From assembly GCA_964497585.1 (NCBI GenBank), contig CAZCDS010000038.1, positions 1 through 62,102 on the forward strand: a stretch of 62,102 nucleotides of DNA. Reading direction: 5' to 3'. A program made the position numbers and the translations under genes. Of this stretch, positions 43,922-53,250 are shown one piece after another. Numbering within the stretch: position 1 is the stretch's first letter; each line of letters starts with the position of its first letter. The notes below the pieces were generated by a model that did no database searches, was not told the origin of the DNA, and worked only from the letters and a program-made list of their open reading frames with translations. This stretch comes from CAZCDS01 sp964497585. GTDB lineage: Bacteria > Desulfobacterota > Desulfomonilia > Desulfomonilales > Desulfomonilaceae.

Positions 43922-45058
43922 ATGGCAATCGAAGATCCCTGGAAACCCTTTGAGGAGATCATGGAGTCTCCGCTTGAGCAAGCCCGGACCTGGAAGGAAC
44001 GGAACGGCGGCAAGGTCATCGGACACCTGCTTCCCGATGTGCCCGAGGAGATCCTTCACGCCGCGGGTGCACTTCCGTTGGCCATAGAAGGGGCCGGCGT
44101 GACCGCGTCTCACGCTCAGGCCCACCTGCCTGGCTATGCCTGCAACCACGCGATGGGCGCCCTGGAAATGGGGCTCCGGGGGGAGTTGAAATTTCTCGAC
44201 GGAATGGTGATCCCATACGTTTGCGACACCACAAGGAATCTCGCTCACCTCTGGACACGGCTCTTGCCCGAGTTGCCGACGGAGTTCCTGCGGATTCCCA
44301 AGAGACTCGATTTTCCCGCAGTGAAGGATTACCTGGCAGCAGAATTCTCGCGGCTCTGGGAGTCGGTCGCGGGGATGACCGGACACAATCCCGCAGCCGA
44401 CGAACTCACGGAGAGCATTGAGCTGTACAATCGGAGCCGGGCCAGACTTAGAGCGGTTTACCGTAAACATCGGGAAGATTCCGCCCTGTGGACGGCTCAG
44501 CGAGTTCAGCAAGTGCTTGGCTCCGCGATGCGCGCGGCGAGGGAAGACCACTTCCAATGGATGGAATCGTTGCCCTGGCACGAACCGGCTTCCCGGACAT
44601 CCGAGGAGGGGATACCGATATACGTACGGGGCAAGGTCTGGGATCCACCCGGAATCCTCGCGATGCTCGACGGCCTTGGCTTCCGCGTGATGCGGGACGA
44701 CATGGTGACCGGATTTCGCGCAATAGACCGGGATACGTCCGAGAGCGGGGATCCCATCCCAGCGCTTGTGGAACGACACTTGGCCACAGTCCCCTATACG
44801 GGGTACCACACCGAGCCGCGGAATCTGGTCCAGAGTTTCGTTGATCGCGTGCAAGCTGCAGGCGCACGAGGAATGCTCTTCCTTAACCCGAAATTTTGCG
44901 AGGCTGCCGCGTTTGATACACCCGATTTTCAAAAGGCACTCGAAGCAGTTGGGATCCCATCTCTGGTGTTGGAAACGTCTGCCCGCGGAGTTTCGCCGGG
45001 CCAGATTCAGGTCCGATTGGAAGCGTTCCGGGAAATGCTCGCCGACGACTTGCCATAA
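43922..45058 (+). CDS. 2-hydroxyacyl-CoA dehydratase / BCR subunit C-like
   Basis: ATG 43922 follows GGAGAGG. The 378-residue protein belongs to the family of 2-hydroxyacyl-CoA dehydratase D-component subunits and ATP-dependent benzoyl-CoA reductase subunit C. Typical features are the N-terminal GKVIGHLLPDVPEEILHAAG and cysteines that could ligate a [4Fe-4S] cluster at 74 (ACNHAMG), 101 (YVCDTTRN) and near 317 (NPKFCEA). It would form a heterodimer with the next gene product. The ATP-dependent activator that must reduce the pair is not encoded nearby, so dehydratase and aromatic-ring reductase roles remain open. Confidence 0.9.
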   Translation: MAIEDPWKPFEEIMESPLEQARTWKERNGGKVIGHLLPDVPEEILHAAGALPLAIEGAGVTASHAQAHLPGYACNHAMGALEMGLRGELKFLDGMVIPYVCDTTRNLAHLWTRLLPELPTEFLRIPKRLDFPAVKDYLAAEFSRLWESVAGMTGHNPAADELTESIELYNRSRARLRAVYRKHREDSALWTAQRVQQVLGSAMRAAREDHFQWMESLPWHEPASRTSEEGIPIYVRGKVWDPPGILAMLDGLGFRVMRDDMVTGFRAIDRDTSESGDPIPALVERHLATVPYTGYHTEPRNLVQSFVDRVQAAGARGMLFLNPKFCEAAAFDTPDFQKALEAVGIPSLVLETSARGVSPGQIQVRLEAFREMLADDLP

Positions 45059-45072
45059 CGGAGGAAACGCAG

Positions 45073-46299
45073 ATGCCCCCTCTCCAATCGCTCAAGAAGA
45101 TAAAGAATATCCAGATGCAATACTACTCGGACGCGCACAATGCCCCCAGCAACGGCAAGCCGGTCGCCTATCTGAACGTGTTCACACCAGTGGAGCTTCT
45201 CTACGCGCTGGACATCTTTCCCATATACCCGGAGAACCACGCGGCTATCGTCGGCGTTCGCAAGATGACCACGGATATCGCTCCTGCGGCAGAGAATCTG
45301 GGCTATTCCATGGATCTCTGCTCCTATCCGAGATGTGACATAGGATCGGTAACCGCGAAATTGAGCCCAACCTGGGGTCTTCCCAAGCCGGACATCCTTG
45401 TCACTTCCAACGCACAGTGCGGCACCATACCCAAGTGGTTCGAAGTGCTCAGCCGATTGTACGACGTCCCCATGGTGCTCATCGACGTCCCTCACTCGAG
45501 CAACGGAGAACCTGACCCGGCCGCGGAACGCTACGTTCGCGCGCAACTGGAAGATCTCGTGAGGACCCTCGAAGATCTCACGGGCCGCACCCTGGGCCAG
45601 GATCGACTCAAGGAGGTCATTCACCTCTCCGCCGAGGCGACGAAGCTCTGGACCCGAATTCTGGAGTCCGCTGCCCGAAGCCCCGCGCCAATAACGGTCT
45701 TCGACCAGTTTATATCAATGGCGCCCATCGTTTCTCAGCGAGGGACTCAGACCGCGCTGGAATTCTACAGGGGGATGGTCGAAGAACTGGAGGAAAGAGC
45801 CAAAAGCGGTGTCGGCGCAATTGATGGAGAACGTTTCCGCCTCTACTGGGACAATCTGCCCATATGGCCGGAACTCAGACGCTTCTCTACATATCTCAAC
45901 GAGCGGGGCATAGGGCTGGTCACATCGATCTACACCTGGGCCTGGACTCAGCTCAGCGTGAGCGCAGCGGATCCGATCGGCGATTGGACCCGACAGTACC
46001 TGTATGATTTCAATTTCCATTTCGACAAGCGGGTCGATCAGTACGTGCAGCTTGCCGAACGCTATGACCTGGACGGATTCGTGTATCATTCCAATCGAAG
46101 CTGCAAGTGGTTGTCCCAGGATATACCGGAAGTCAGAAGGGCAGTGACTGAGAAAACGGGAAAGCCCGGCGTGATCATCGAAGGCGACCAGTGCGACCCA
46201 CGACTCTATTCAATCGAGAGGATCGAGGGCCAGATTGACAACTTTCTCGATCTTCTGAGTGCGAGGAAGAATGCAGTCTCGGTTCGGGTTCGAGAGTAA
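45073..46299 (+). CDS. 2-hydroxyacyl-CoA dehydratase / BCR subunit B-like
   Basis: This 408-residue partner of the preceding gene starts 14 bases after its stop with RBS GGAGGAAA. It has the conserved GKPVAYLNVFTPVELLYA region and candidate cluster ligands at Cys83/Cys88 (DLCSYPRC), Cys116 (SNAQCGTIP) and near 350 (SNRSCKW). The sequence is closer in style to BcrB/BadE-type large subunits than to short HgdB forms, but the substrate pocket cannot be read by eye. Together with the SDR gene it suggests anaerobic breakdown of an aromatic or hydroxylated acyl-CoA. Confidence 0.9.
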   Translation: MPPLQSLKKIKNIQMQYYSDAHNAPSNGKPVAYLNVFTPVELLYALDIFPIYPENHAAIVGVRKMTTDIAPAAENLGYSMDLCSYPRCDIGSVTAKLSPTWGLPKPDILVTSNAQCGTIPKWFEVLSRLYDVPMVLIDVPHSSNGEPDPAAERYVRAQLEDLVRTLEDLTGRTLGQDRLKEVIHLSAEATKLWTRILESAARSPAPITVFDQFISMAPIVSQRGTQTALEFYRGMVEELEERAKSGVGAIDGERFRLYWDNLPIWPELRRFSTYLNERGIGLVTSIYTWAWTQLSVSAADPIGDWTRQYLYDFNFHFDKRVDQYVQLAERYDLDGFVYHSNRSCKWLSQDIPEVRRAVTEKTGKPGVIIEGDQCDPRLYSIERIEGQIDNFLDLLSARKNAVSVRVRE

Positions 46300-46381
46300 A
46301 CGGGGGAATCTCTCGTCAAGGAACTGCTCTCGTACCGGCTGAGAGGTACGGCGCCTTTGCCGTGACGTTCGGGGGGCGGAA

Positions 46382-49231
46382 TCAGCTCGAGTTACCCGTC
46401 AGCACACCTTTTATGGTTTCGCTAAGCTCCTTCGCCGTGTACGGTTTGGCAACGACGCCTCGGAAACCGTATCGTGCATGCTCGGCCATAATGGGATCAT
46501 TGCCGTACCCGCTCGAGACAATGGCGTTCACCTGGGGGTCGAGTTTGAGGAGCCTCTCTATCGTCTCCCTGCCGCCCATGCCTCCGGATACGGTCAAGTC
46601 AAGGATGACCGCATCAAAGGGATGAGAAGTCTCCCGGGCAGCTCCGTACAGTTCGATTGCCTGCGCTCCGTCTTTTGCGGTTTCAACCTCATAACCCAGC
46701 AGCGAGAGCATCTCACGGGCCAGTTCTCGTATCGGCTCCTCATCATCCATGAGAAGGATTTTGCCCCGCCCCTGAGCCGGAGCCTCCCCAGAGTCCGTAG
46801 GCCGGGAGATAACCCTTTGTGAGGCGGGCAGGTAGATGGAGAAGGTAGTGCCTCGCTCCGATTCAGACTCGACGGTGATCAGGCCGTCGTGATTCTTGAT
46901 GATGGAATAGGATGTGGCGAGACCCAGGCCGCTTCCCTTCTGTTTCGTCGTGAAGTAGGGATCGAATATCCTTGGTAGAATCGACTTCGGAATACCAATG
47001 CCCTGGTCCTTGACAACCAGTTTGACGTATTGGCCCACGCTCAGCGGCAGACCGGCATCCGCGTTCACGGTAATATTTTCGGCTCGCACGTGAATTACTC
47101 CCCCCTGCGGCATGGCCTGATCCGCGTTGATCACGAGATTATTGAGAACCTGCCCGATCTGCCCTTCATCAGCCTCGACAGCGTGGAGATCGTCGGCAAT
47201 GGAGAATTCGCAACGGGAGTTGGATCCTCTCAGGGCAAACAAACACGAATCCCGGATGGTCTCGGAGATAAAGAGAGTCTTCCTTATGGGAGACCCACCC
47301 TTGGAGAAGGTGAGCAACTGTTGTGTCAAGCCCTGTGCCCTCAAACATGCTCGTTCCGCCTCGGTGAGCTTGTTCGTTACCTTCTCCGACGTGCGTCCAT
47401 GGAGCTTGGCGAGCGCAATGTTACCCAGGATCGCCGTGAGAATGTTGTTGAAGTCGTGAGCGATACCTCCGGCGAGAATTCCCAGAGACTCGAGTTTCTC
47501 GATCTTGAGAAGCTCTTCCTCCATCTTTCTGCGCGTGGTGGTCTCCTCGAGGAAATTCAAGGTTGCCGGTCCGCCCGCCCAGGTGATCGGGATAGCATTT
47601 AATTCCACCCACTTGATGTTCCCCTGTTTGTCGACCACGCGAAAGGAATAGACATTGGGGGGCGTCTCGCCCTTCAGCCTTCTGCGATGGCGGTCCGCCA
47701 CCATTTCCCGATCCTCAGGATGGATGAAGTTGACAAATGGGGTGGACGTCAGCTCCCATTCAGAGTATCCGATGAGTTCGGCTCCCCGCGGATTGGCGAA
47801 ACGCAACATTCCGTCTTGTGCAATGAGAATGGCCTCGTACGCATTCTCCACGACGAGCCGGTACTTTTCTTCCGATTCACGCAGTGCTTTCTCTGCCCGC
47901 TTCGATTCGGTAATATCCACAACAGAGACGATAACCTTCGAGAAGGTCTCCTCAAAGCCGGGGGAGACGGACCACCTAGTATAGACGTCTCGCTTGTCAC
48001 CAGACAATGTGCGATGGATCGATTCGGTCTCAAATTCCGATCGGTTTGCCGAGACGGCTATGACGTTCTCCATTATGGCGTCCCGGGATTCCCTGGGGAT
48101 CAGGTTCTCCAGGTTCCGCATAATTTCATCCTTTTCCTTGGCTTGGTACAGGTGGAGCGTCGCCCGATTCACATCGAGCACTTTTACCCTGGCGATGGCT
48201 TGCCAGACCGCGTTCGGGTTAAGTGAGAAGTAATCTCTAAAATCGGAGACGCCGGCCTGCTTAATCTCCTCAAGGTGGGCCTTGAGGCTGGACAGATCGA
48301 CTTCCCACAGAGCCACGGGTGAATCCTCAAAGAGTCCCCGGTATCGTGCTTCGCCCTGGGTCAGCGCGTCTTCCGCACGCTTGAGATCGCTCGTGTCGCG
48401 GCAAATTCCCCGGAACCCGGTCGCGCTGCCCTCCGAGTCTTTGACAAGCGATATGGAAAGCGTCACATGCTTTCGCTGGCCGTCCTTGCTCGTCAGCTCG
48501 CACTGGAACATCCTGCGGGCCTCACCCGTCCTGTACACCTGGTTGAACGCGGCGTAGGTCTTCGCCGCACTGGACCCGTCCATGAAGTCACGGTTGCCCA
48601 AACAGAGCAAGGCTTCCCGCGAGTAACCCAGCGTCCGGCATATCGCTTCGTTGACGAAAATGAACTTCCCGGCCAGGTCAACCTCGTAATACCCATCTTC
48701 GATTGTTTCGATGATGGTTCTATACTTCTCTTCCGATTTCCGCAGCTCTTCCTCAGCGCGTTTGTGCTCGGTTATGTCCACCGCAACGCCGCGAATTCCC
48801 CTGACCTTACCCTCACGCACGATCGGAACGGAGTACGTCACCACCGGAAACGTCGTCCCGTCTTTCCTCACCGCGGTGTATTCATTTCCCCGAACCCGCT
48901 CCCCGCGCAGCACTCGCAAGAAATTCTCGAGCACTCGGTTCTGATCGACCGGGACGAAGGCCTTGAGGAAGTTCACGCCTTGGTCATCCTCGGTGTATCC
49001 GGTGCCCTCCAATCCAGCCCTGTTCAGGAACGTGAAATTGCCCTTTTCATCCAACTGATAGACAAAGACGGGAAGGAGTTCGACCAACTCTTCGAATCTC
49101 TCCTTGCTCCGACGGAGCGCCTGTTCCACTTCGTGCCGCTCGGCGTCCAGCTCCCGTAGCCTTTGATTTTCTTCCCGCAGTTCACGGAGCTCGCTGAGGA
49201 TATCCTCCCGGCTTCTGTCCTGGTCCCTCAT
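46382..49231 (-). CDS. hybrid sensor histidine kinase, four PAS domains
   Basis: This 949-residue cytoplasmic hybrid kinase has no membrane segment. Order of parts: N-terminal coiled coil (1-45); four PAS/PAC units (about 45-165, 165-290, 290-440, 440-570), three of which end in DITE- or DTSD-type linkers; HisKA with phosphoacceptor GGIAHDFNN (about 595); HATPase with NLVINADQAMP, DQGIGIP and GSGLGLA; and a C-terminal receiver with MDDEEP, phosphoacceptor Asp in VILDLTVSGGMGG, and Lys in AKPYTAKE. It senses an intracellular signal and probably relays phosphate through its own receiver. The RBS GAGGAAAG precedes ATG. It converges with the dehydratase genes. Confidence 0.94.
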   Translation of the reverse strand: MRDQDRSREDILSELRELREENQRLRELDAERHEVEQALRRSKERFEELVELLPVFVYQLDEKGNFTFLNRAGLEGTGYTEDDQGVNFLKAFVPVDQNRVLENFLRVLRGERVRGNEYTAVRKDGTTFPVVTYSVPIVREGKVRGIRGVAVDITEHKRAEEELRKSEEKYRTIIETIEDGYYEVDLAGKFIFVNEAICRTLGYSREALLCLGNRDFMDGSSAAKTYAAFNQVYRTGEARRMFQCELTSKDGQRKHVTLSISLVKDSEGSATGFRGICRDTSDLKRAEDALTQGEARYRGLFEDSPVALWEVDLSSLKAHLEEIKQAGVSDFRDYFSLNPNAVWQAIARVKVLDVNRATLHLYQAKEKDEIMRNLENLIPRESRDAIMENVIAVSANRSEFETESIHRTLSGDKRDVYTRWSVSPGFEETFSKVIVSVVDITESKRAEKALRESEEKYRLVVENAYEAILIAQDGMLRFANPRGAELIGYSEWELTSTPFVNFIHPEDREMVADRHRRRLKGETPPNVYSFRVVDKQGNIKWVELNAIPITWAGGPATLNFLEETTTRRKMEEELLKIEKLESLGILAGGIAHDFNNILTAILGNIALAKLHGRTSEKVTNKLTEAERACLRAQGLTQQLLTFSKGGSPIRKTLFISETIRDSCLFALRGSNSRCEFSIADDLHAVEADEGQIGQVLNNLVINADQAMPQGGVIHVRAENITVNADAGLPLSVGQYVKLVVKDQGIGIPKSILPRIFDPYFTTKQKGSGLGLATSYSIIKNHDGLITVESESERGTTFSIYLPASQRVISRPTDSGEAPAQGRGKILLMDDEEPIRELAREMLSLLGYEVETAKDGAQAIELYGAARETSHPFDAVILDLTVSGGMGGRETIERLLKLDPQVNAIVSSGYGNDPIMAEHARYGFRGVVAKPYTAKELSETIKGVLTGNSS

Positions 49232-49669
49232 GGTCTTTCCTCGCGCCGACGTTCAACTCGAGTGGGTGCAGCCGATCATTAGCTTTTAAATTACACCATG
49301 TTATGTACCATGGGGACTCGAAGGAGGTCAAGGACTCGTTGGAAGGGATGCAAGATTCGGATGTTCGCGATGAGAACCGACGATCCACGGTCAACAGGAG
49401 TTCACCAAATGTAATGGGATTTCCGCTTGATGTGCGCTCTAGCCCTGTGCAGGTACAAGAGGAGGAACCGCGGGCAGGCTGGCCCGGCCGACGACGGGTC
49501 TGCTCTTTTCCCACGGGGAAACAGCAGTTTCCTCTGGTCCTCTGTCCCCTTGGGATAGGCTTACCGTAAGGCAAGAAACCGGTTCGTTTCTCTGCTGTCC
49601 GGGATGAGCCCGGACAGGTTCACCAGACTCTGTAATCGGCCTCGGCAGGCTCCAGGAACCTGCCGACGC
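49232..49669. other. intergenic with two hairpins
   Basis: No gene is supported. CTGTCCGGG (49595-49603) and CCCGGACAG (49609-49617) form a perfect 9-bp hairpin with a five-base loop. CGGCAGG (49643-49649) and CCTGCCG (49659-49665) form a second. The latter abuts the stop of the small membrane-protein gene and may end that transcript. Neither has a U tract. Confidence 0.4.
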
Positions 49670-49873
49670 CTATCTTTCTGATCGGCGAAGCGCCGCTTTG
49701 CGTTTCAACCCTGCCACAATTGAGGCGACAAGCCATCCCCACGCGACTATCAGGATCAGAAAACCGACCGCGGCCACCCCAAGCCTGCCGACCTCAAGAA
49801 GATTGGCTGCGATCAACCAACCGCCCACCAGAGTGAGCAGCGTCCAGGCTACCGCTTCAAGTAAAGCTTTCAT
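49670..49873 (-). CDS. small membrane protein, 67 aa
   Basis: ATG 49873 is preceded by GAAGGGTG. The product has two hydrophobic segments (about 8-28 and 33-55) with a short turn between and a basic tail (LKRKAALRRSER), giving a probable inner-membrane hairpin with the tail in the cytoplasm. No family is recognised. An in-frame extension upstream to 49975 was not used because its sequence is less protein-like. Confidence 0.55.
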   Translation of the reverse strand: MKALLEAVAWTLLTLVGGWLIAANLLEVGRLGVAAVGFLILIVAWGWLVASIVAGLKRKAALRRSER

Positions 49874-50202
49874 GAATCTACACCCTTCTTGATATTTCGC
49901 TATGAAGGGTTCCAGCACACTTCGTGCCAGATCGTGGTGAATGCTCCAGAAGCTTTGATAGATTCGTGAAATCAATGACCTATCTTAAGGCAAATAACCG
50001 GTGGGAGTTTCTTTTTGTACCACGTCAGACATTAGCGGGCGGAAATGGTACACTCCCCTGCCGACCCGCAGACAGGACGCGGCCCTGAGAGATCGATTCA
50101 GAAATACCGTTCCAGCCTCTCGGGTTGCCTCAAGAGGCACTGCCGGACAAGCCGGCAGGCACACGACGGCTCGTGAAGCGGGGCCCGATGACCTGACCAT
50201 TC

Positions 50203-50985
50203 TTAGTCGGAGTCCTGTTCCTGCTTTTGAAGTTCGAGGAAAAGGAGGGTTGCACCCGTGACCGCGGCGGGAATCAGGAGGAGGTTCACCAGGGGCACTG
50301 AGGCAACAGCCGCGCAGCCGAGGCCGAAACCAAGAGTCGATCTCCACCGGGACCTGAGAAAACGTCGCTTGTCCCGAAAGGTAAACCGTCGCCGATCCAT
50401 AGGGTAACTGAGATACTCGTACGAAAACATGTAAGACGAGAGAAGGATCGTGGCGCCGGTAAAGAGAATTCCTCCTATGCCGGGGATCACCCACAACAGG
50501 AGCGCCGAAACGAGTAAGCCGAGATAAGTCCCCAGGATCCGCAACGTGTGCGCAAGGCCGCGACTCGAATCCTTGATGAGCTGCACGAAGGAAAAGGGCG
50601 TGTCATTGAACGTCCCGGTAACGAGCTGCTCGGTCTTCTCCGCGATCAGCTCATTGAAAGGCTCAGCGATGGTCGACGCAACAATGTTGAATACGAAGAA
50701 GAACACCACAAGCATCAGCACGGCGCCCGCCACGAGCGCCACGTAATAGAGCACCTGCCAATACCATTGCGTACCGATGACCCCCCCGAGGGTCACGAGA
50801 AAGAAATGGTACAGCAGGTAGTAGGCAACGCCGAGCACAACGGTGCTGATAGCCACGGGCGCGGCTGCGTACTTCCAGAGGCCCCGGTGATTCCAGATAA
50901 AGAGACCGCCGCGGAGAATGTAAAAGGGCGAAGGCACACGAGTCGACCCCGCATCGCTCCTTTTTTCCTCAACTGCTTCGGACAT
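50203..50985 (-). CDS. EI24/CysZ-like membrane protein
   Basis: This 260-residue inner-membrane protein has about five hydrophobic segments and matches the EI24 (etoposide-induced 2.4 / CysZ) family. Characteristic parts are the N-terminal PFYILRGGLFIWNHRGLWKY, the central FNIVASTIAEPFNELIAEK, the helix YEYLSYPMDRR, and the late GFGLGCAAVASVPLVNLLLI. CysZ proteins take up sulfate in some bacteria; this longer, divergent form may do something else. It has acidic and polar N- and C-terminal tails. Confidence 0.88.
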   Translation of the reverse strand: MSEAVEEKRSDAGSTRVPSPFYILRGGLFIWNHRGLWKYAAAPVAISTVVLGVAYYLLYHFFLVTLGGVIGTQWYWQVLYYVALVAGAVLMLVVFFFVFNIVASTIAEPFNELIAEKTEQLVTGTFNDTPFSFVQLIKDSSRGLAHTLRILGTYLGLLVSALLLWVIPGIGGILFTGATILLSSYMFSYEYLSYPMDRRRFTFRDKRRFLRSRWRSTLGFGLGCAAVASVPLVNLLLIPAAVTGATLLFLELQKQEQDSD

Positions 50986-51101
50986 CGGTTTCCCGGACCT
51001 CGAGACCTACTATTAACACCTCGCGGACATCGGCTTGGGTGCTCCTCGGCCGACGCGGTTGGCGGGACCGGCTCAGGGCCCCGGTACCTGAGAGGCGGGA
51101 C

Positions 51102-51329
51102 TTACATGGAACCTTGAATGAGCCTTGTCACCTCACCTCCATTGGGGAATCTGCCGAGCTTGCGCTTGGAGAAGACGAGCTTTCCACCGTACTCGACCTC
51201 AAATTCTCCACCGGATCCAGGGATCAGCTCCGCATGTACCCCCAGTTCCCTGTTTAATTCGTCCGCCAGACTGGCGGCGTGAGGCTTATAGTTTCAAGCC
51301 GCGCAATAGGTGATCCTGCAAACGTCCAT
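51102..51329 (-). CDS. SelW-family selenoprotein (Sec at UGA)
   Basis: Reading through the in-frame UGA at 51296-51294 gives a 75-residue protein of the SelT/SelW/SelH (Rdx) thioredoxin-like family. It has the redox motif C9-A-A-U12 after RITY, then NYKPHAASLADEL, GSGGEFEVEYGGKLVFSK and GRFPNGGEV, all typical of SelW. The UGA sits exactly where the family has Sec or Cys. Support: promoter TTGAAA-17-TATAAT at 51409-51381, Shine-Dalgarno AAAGGAGG before ATG 51329, and a SECIS-like hairpin 16 bases after UGA. Such proteins are thought to act in thiol redox control. Standard gene calling would miss it or truncate it to 11 residues. It requires selABCD elsewhere in the genome. Confidence 0.9.
51263..51277 (-). 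promoter_or_regulatory. bacterial SECIS-like hairpin
   Basis: Within the selenoprotein gene, CCGCCA-GTC-TGGCGG folds as a perfect 6-bp stem with a three-base loop beginning with G. The loop lies 22 bases after the UGA. Published rules for bacterial SECIS elements ask for a loop 16-37 bases downstream with a G in its first two positions, which this meets. It should recruit SelB for Sec insertion. Confidence 0.75.
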
Positions 51330-51380
51330 TTCTGTACCGACCCTCCTTTGGAAGATCTCCGCGCCTTCCTGATCTCCGTG

Positions 51381-51409
51381 ATTATATTCAGCAACCCGGA
51401 CCCTTTCAA
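51381..51409 (-). promoter_or_regulatory. promoter of the selenoprotein gene
   Basis: On the minus strand, TTGAAA (51409-51404), a 17-base spacer and a perfect TATAAT (51386-51381) lie 51 bases before the selenoprotein start. The remaining part of the gap up to 51727 shows no gene. Confidence 0.7.
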
Positions 51410-51727
51410 GACCCGCAAGTGCGAGGAGTCGTACGTTGTGTCCAATGCCTGCGGGACCGTCACCGAAAAAGCCCTGACGCCGCCGTGGCGCACTTATCAA
51501 GACCCTGTTGACCGACGGTAAAACGGGCTCCAACACGCTGTGACACAAGTGAATTAAGGTGGGACTGCCAGGTATCCTGCGGGGATTTCCTCTGCCCGAC
51601 AAACAGCGAGCTTGGCCCGGCGGACCACCGTGATTGATAGGAGGGGATGGCATATGGGGGACCCTTTGGCGGAACGGGTCCCCCTGTACTGAATCTTGTG
51701 AAGAAAATATTAGTCCGAGGAGCGTGG

Positions 51728-52789
51728 CTACCGGCGACGTGGTTGAGGCGCTGCCCGTCTTGGCCGACGAGGTGCTTCACGCCCTGCCGGCACCTCGGGT
51801 TGCGCGCCCTCGGAGCGGGTTTCCGGGGGAGTTCGTGACGGCTGTCCCTCCAGCGGTTCCTCCTCCTCAAATCCGGGTGCAAGCTCCTCTTCTTCCTCTG
51901 CTGCCGCTTCCTTGGCTCCCGCCTTGGGCTTTCGCCCTGAGAGGCGTGCGAGGATTCCACCAGTCACTGTACGTCGACGGCTTGGCCGGCTAATAATAGT
52001 CCCCGGAGGTGCGGCATATGAGGGGTGGGCAAGATCCATTCCCGAGCACTTCCATATGTAAACAAAGGTGTCGACAATGGAGTTGACGATCTCGTTGTAC
52101 GTGTCGTTCAAATCGAGATCGGTGAAGGTCATCACTCTGTTGAACTTCGGCGGCGGACGGAACATGGCGTAGACGTCTTCGCCCATCCTAACCGGATATT
52201 TGTCGTTGCGCACATGCCTGAACGTCGGCATGTCCTGCTTCCGGAGCCGTTCCATCAGCTCTCCCAGGGAATGATAGTCCCCATATCCGTCGTAGTAGAC
52301 CCATACGTCGATGATTTTCTCACCTACAGCAGAGTGGAAAGCCCGAGCGTACCTGTCGAGGTATTCCACATCAGGAATTGCAGGGAATTTCTGGAGAATG
52401 ATCGAGTAGGCGATCATTCCGAGTCGGCCGGCCAGATTCGATGCGGACGTGTCGAGCTTGATGTCTCCCCCTTTGAATGCCTCAACACAATAAGGGATGT
52501 CCCGACTCAGGCGGGTGTACGCTTCTCGTTTGATCTCCTCAAGGTCTTTGAGCTTCAGAGGATTAATCCGGATCTGCCGCTCCATGAAGGTCATCCCTCG
52601 TCCGAAATCCCACCGATTCTGGTAAAGGTAATATCCCATGGCTCTGGGTAAGAGTTTCACGATGTCTTTCGTCACTACTGTCAGGAACCGCACGTTCAGA
52701 TCGTAGTAGATCTGGCACCGGGCCGGGACGGCCGCGGCAAGGGCAACTGTCAGCACTATAGCCGTGAGCAATAGCCTCCGGGTTAGCAT
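51728..52789 (-). CDS. secreted protein of unknown function, 353 aa
   Basis: A signal peptide (1-25, ending VPARCQ) is followed by a largely helical domain (about 30-250) with conserved-looking stretches GMTFMERQIR, DIPYCVEAFKGGDIKLDTSA, and YDGYGDYHSLGELMERL. The last 100 residues are low-complexity: a Lys/Ala/Glu-rich run with EEEEE, then Pro/Arg-rich repeats ending in PRRR. The first domain vaguely recalls zinc-dependent phospholipase C helices, but the metal-binding histidines are not evident. The RBS GAGGAGG is strong. No function is assigned. Confidence 0.75.
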   Translation of the reverse strand: MLTRRLLLTAIVLTVALAAAVPARCQIYYDLNVRFLTVVTKDIVKLLPRAMGYYLYQNRWDFGRGMTFMERQIRINPLKLKDLEEIKREAYTRLSRDIPYCVEAFKGGDIKLDTSASNLAGRLGMIAYSIILQKFPAIPDVEYLDRYARAFHSAVGEKIIDVWVYYDGYGDYHSLGELMERLRKQDMPTFRHVRNDKYPVRMGEDVYAMFRPPPKFNRVMTFTDLDLNDTYNEIVNSIVDTFVYIWKCSGMDLAHPSYAAPPGTIISRPSRRRTVTGGILARLSGRKPKAGAKEAAAEEEEELAPGFEEEEPLEGQPSRTPPETRSEGAQPEVPAGREAPRRPRRAAPQPRRR

Positions 52790-53250
52790 GGAGAGTCCTC
52801 CTCTGACAGGAGATCACAGAGTGCCCGGTAAAGGGCCGTCTCCCACAGTCCCCATCATACCATAACGTATGGACAGATTCAATAGGAATGACAATGTACT
52901 AGCCAAAAATGCTAATGCCCTGTATGAAGACAGGTGAGAGGAAGAAAATCACCATAATCGCTTCGGTATGCTCAGGCAGGTCAACGGGACGACGTCGTTC
53001 ACACTTCTCCGGAGGGGCCTGCCTGCAAAAGGGCTCCCCCCCGATGAACTGTCCCACGGGCCTACGACAATCACCGGTCCCAAGATGGGCTCGGGTTCAT
53101 GATAGTGCAGTGCGGACGGCCTGATGTGAGTTTCCTCCTGCGGCGTCACAGTTCATGCTACGATAAAGCGTTACCCCTTCCCGTGATGAGGTTCCTTCGC
53201 ATCCCTCCGGCCCCTGGGACATGAAATCCCCCCAAGTCGAAGAAATCTCC
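52790..53250. other. intergenic, nothing recognised
   Basis: This 461-base stretch between two leftward genes contains only short frames without good ribosome binding sites. It should hold the promoter of the 353-residue secreted protein gene and the transcript end of the acyl-CoA dehydrogenase, but no convincing promoter boxes or terminator were picked out. Confidence 0.35.

Noticed and set aside
51294..51653. A 119-codon minus-strand frame ending at the UGA of the selenoprotein
   Set aside because: Only its last 12 codons are real coding sequence, the start of the SelW-like gene; the part before ATG 51329 is untranslated leader and promoter.
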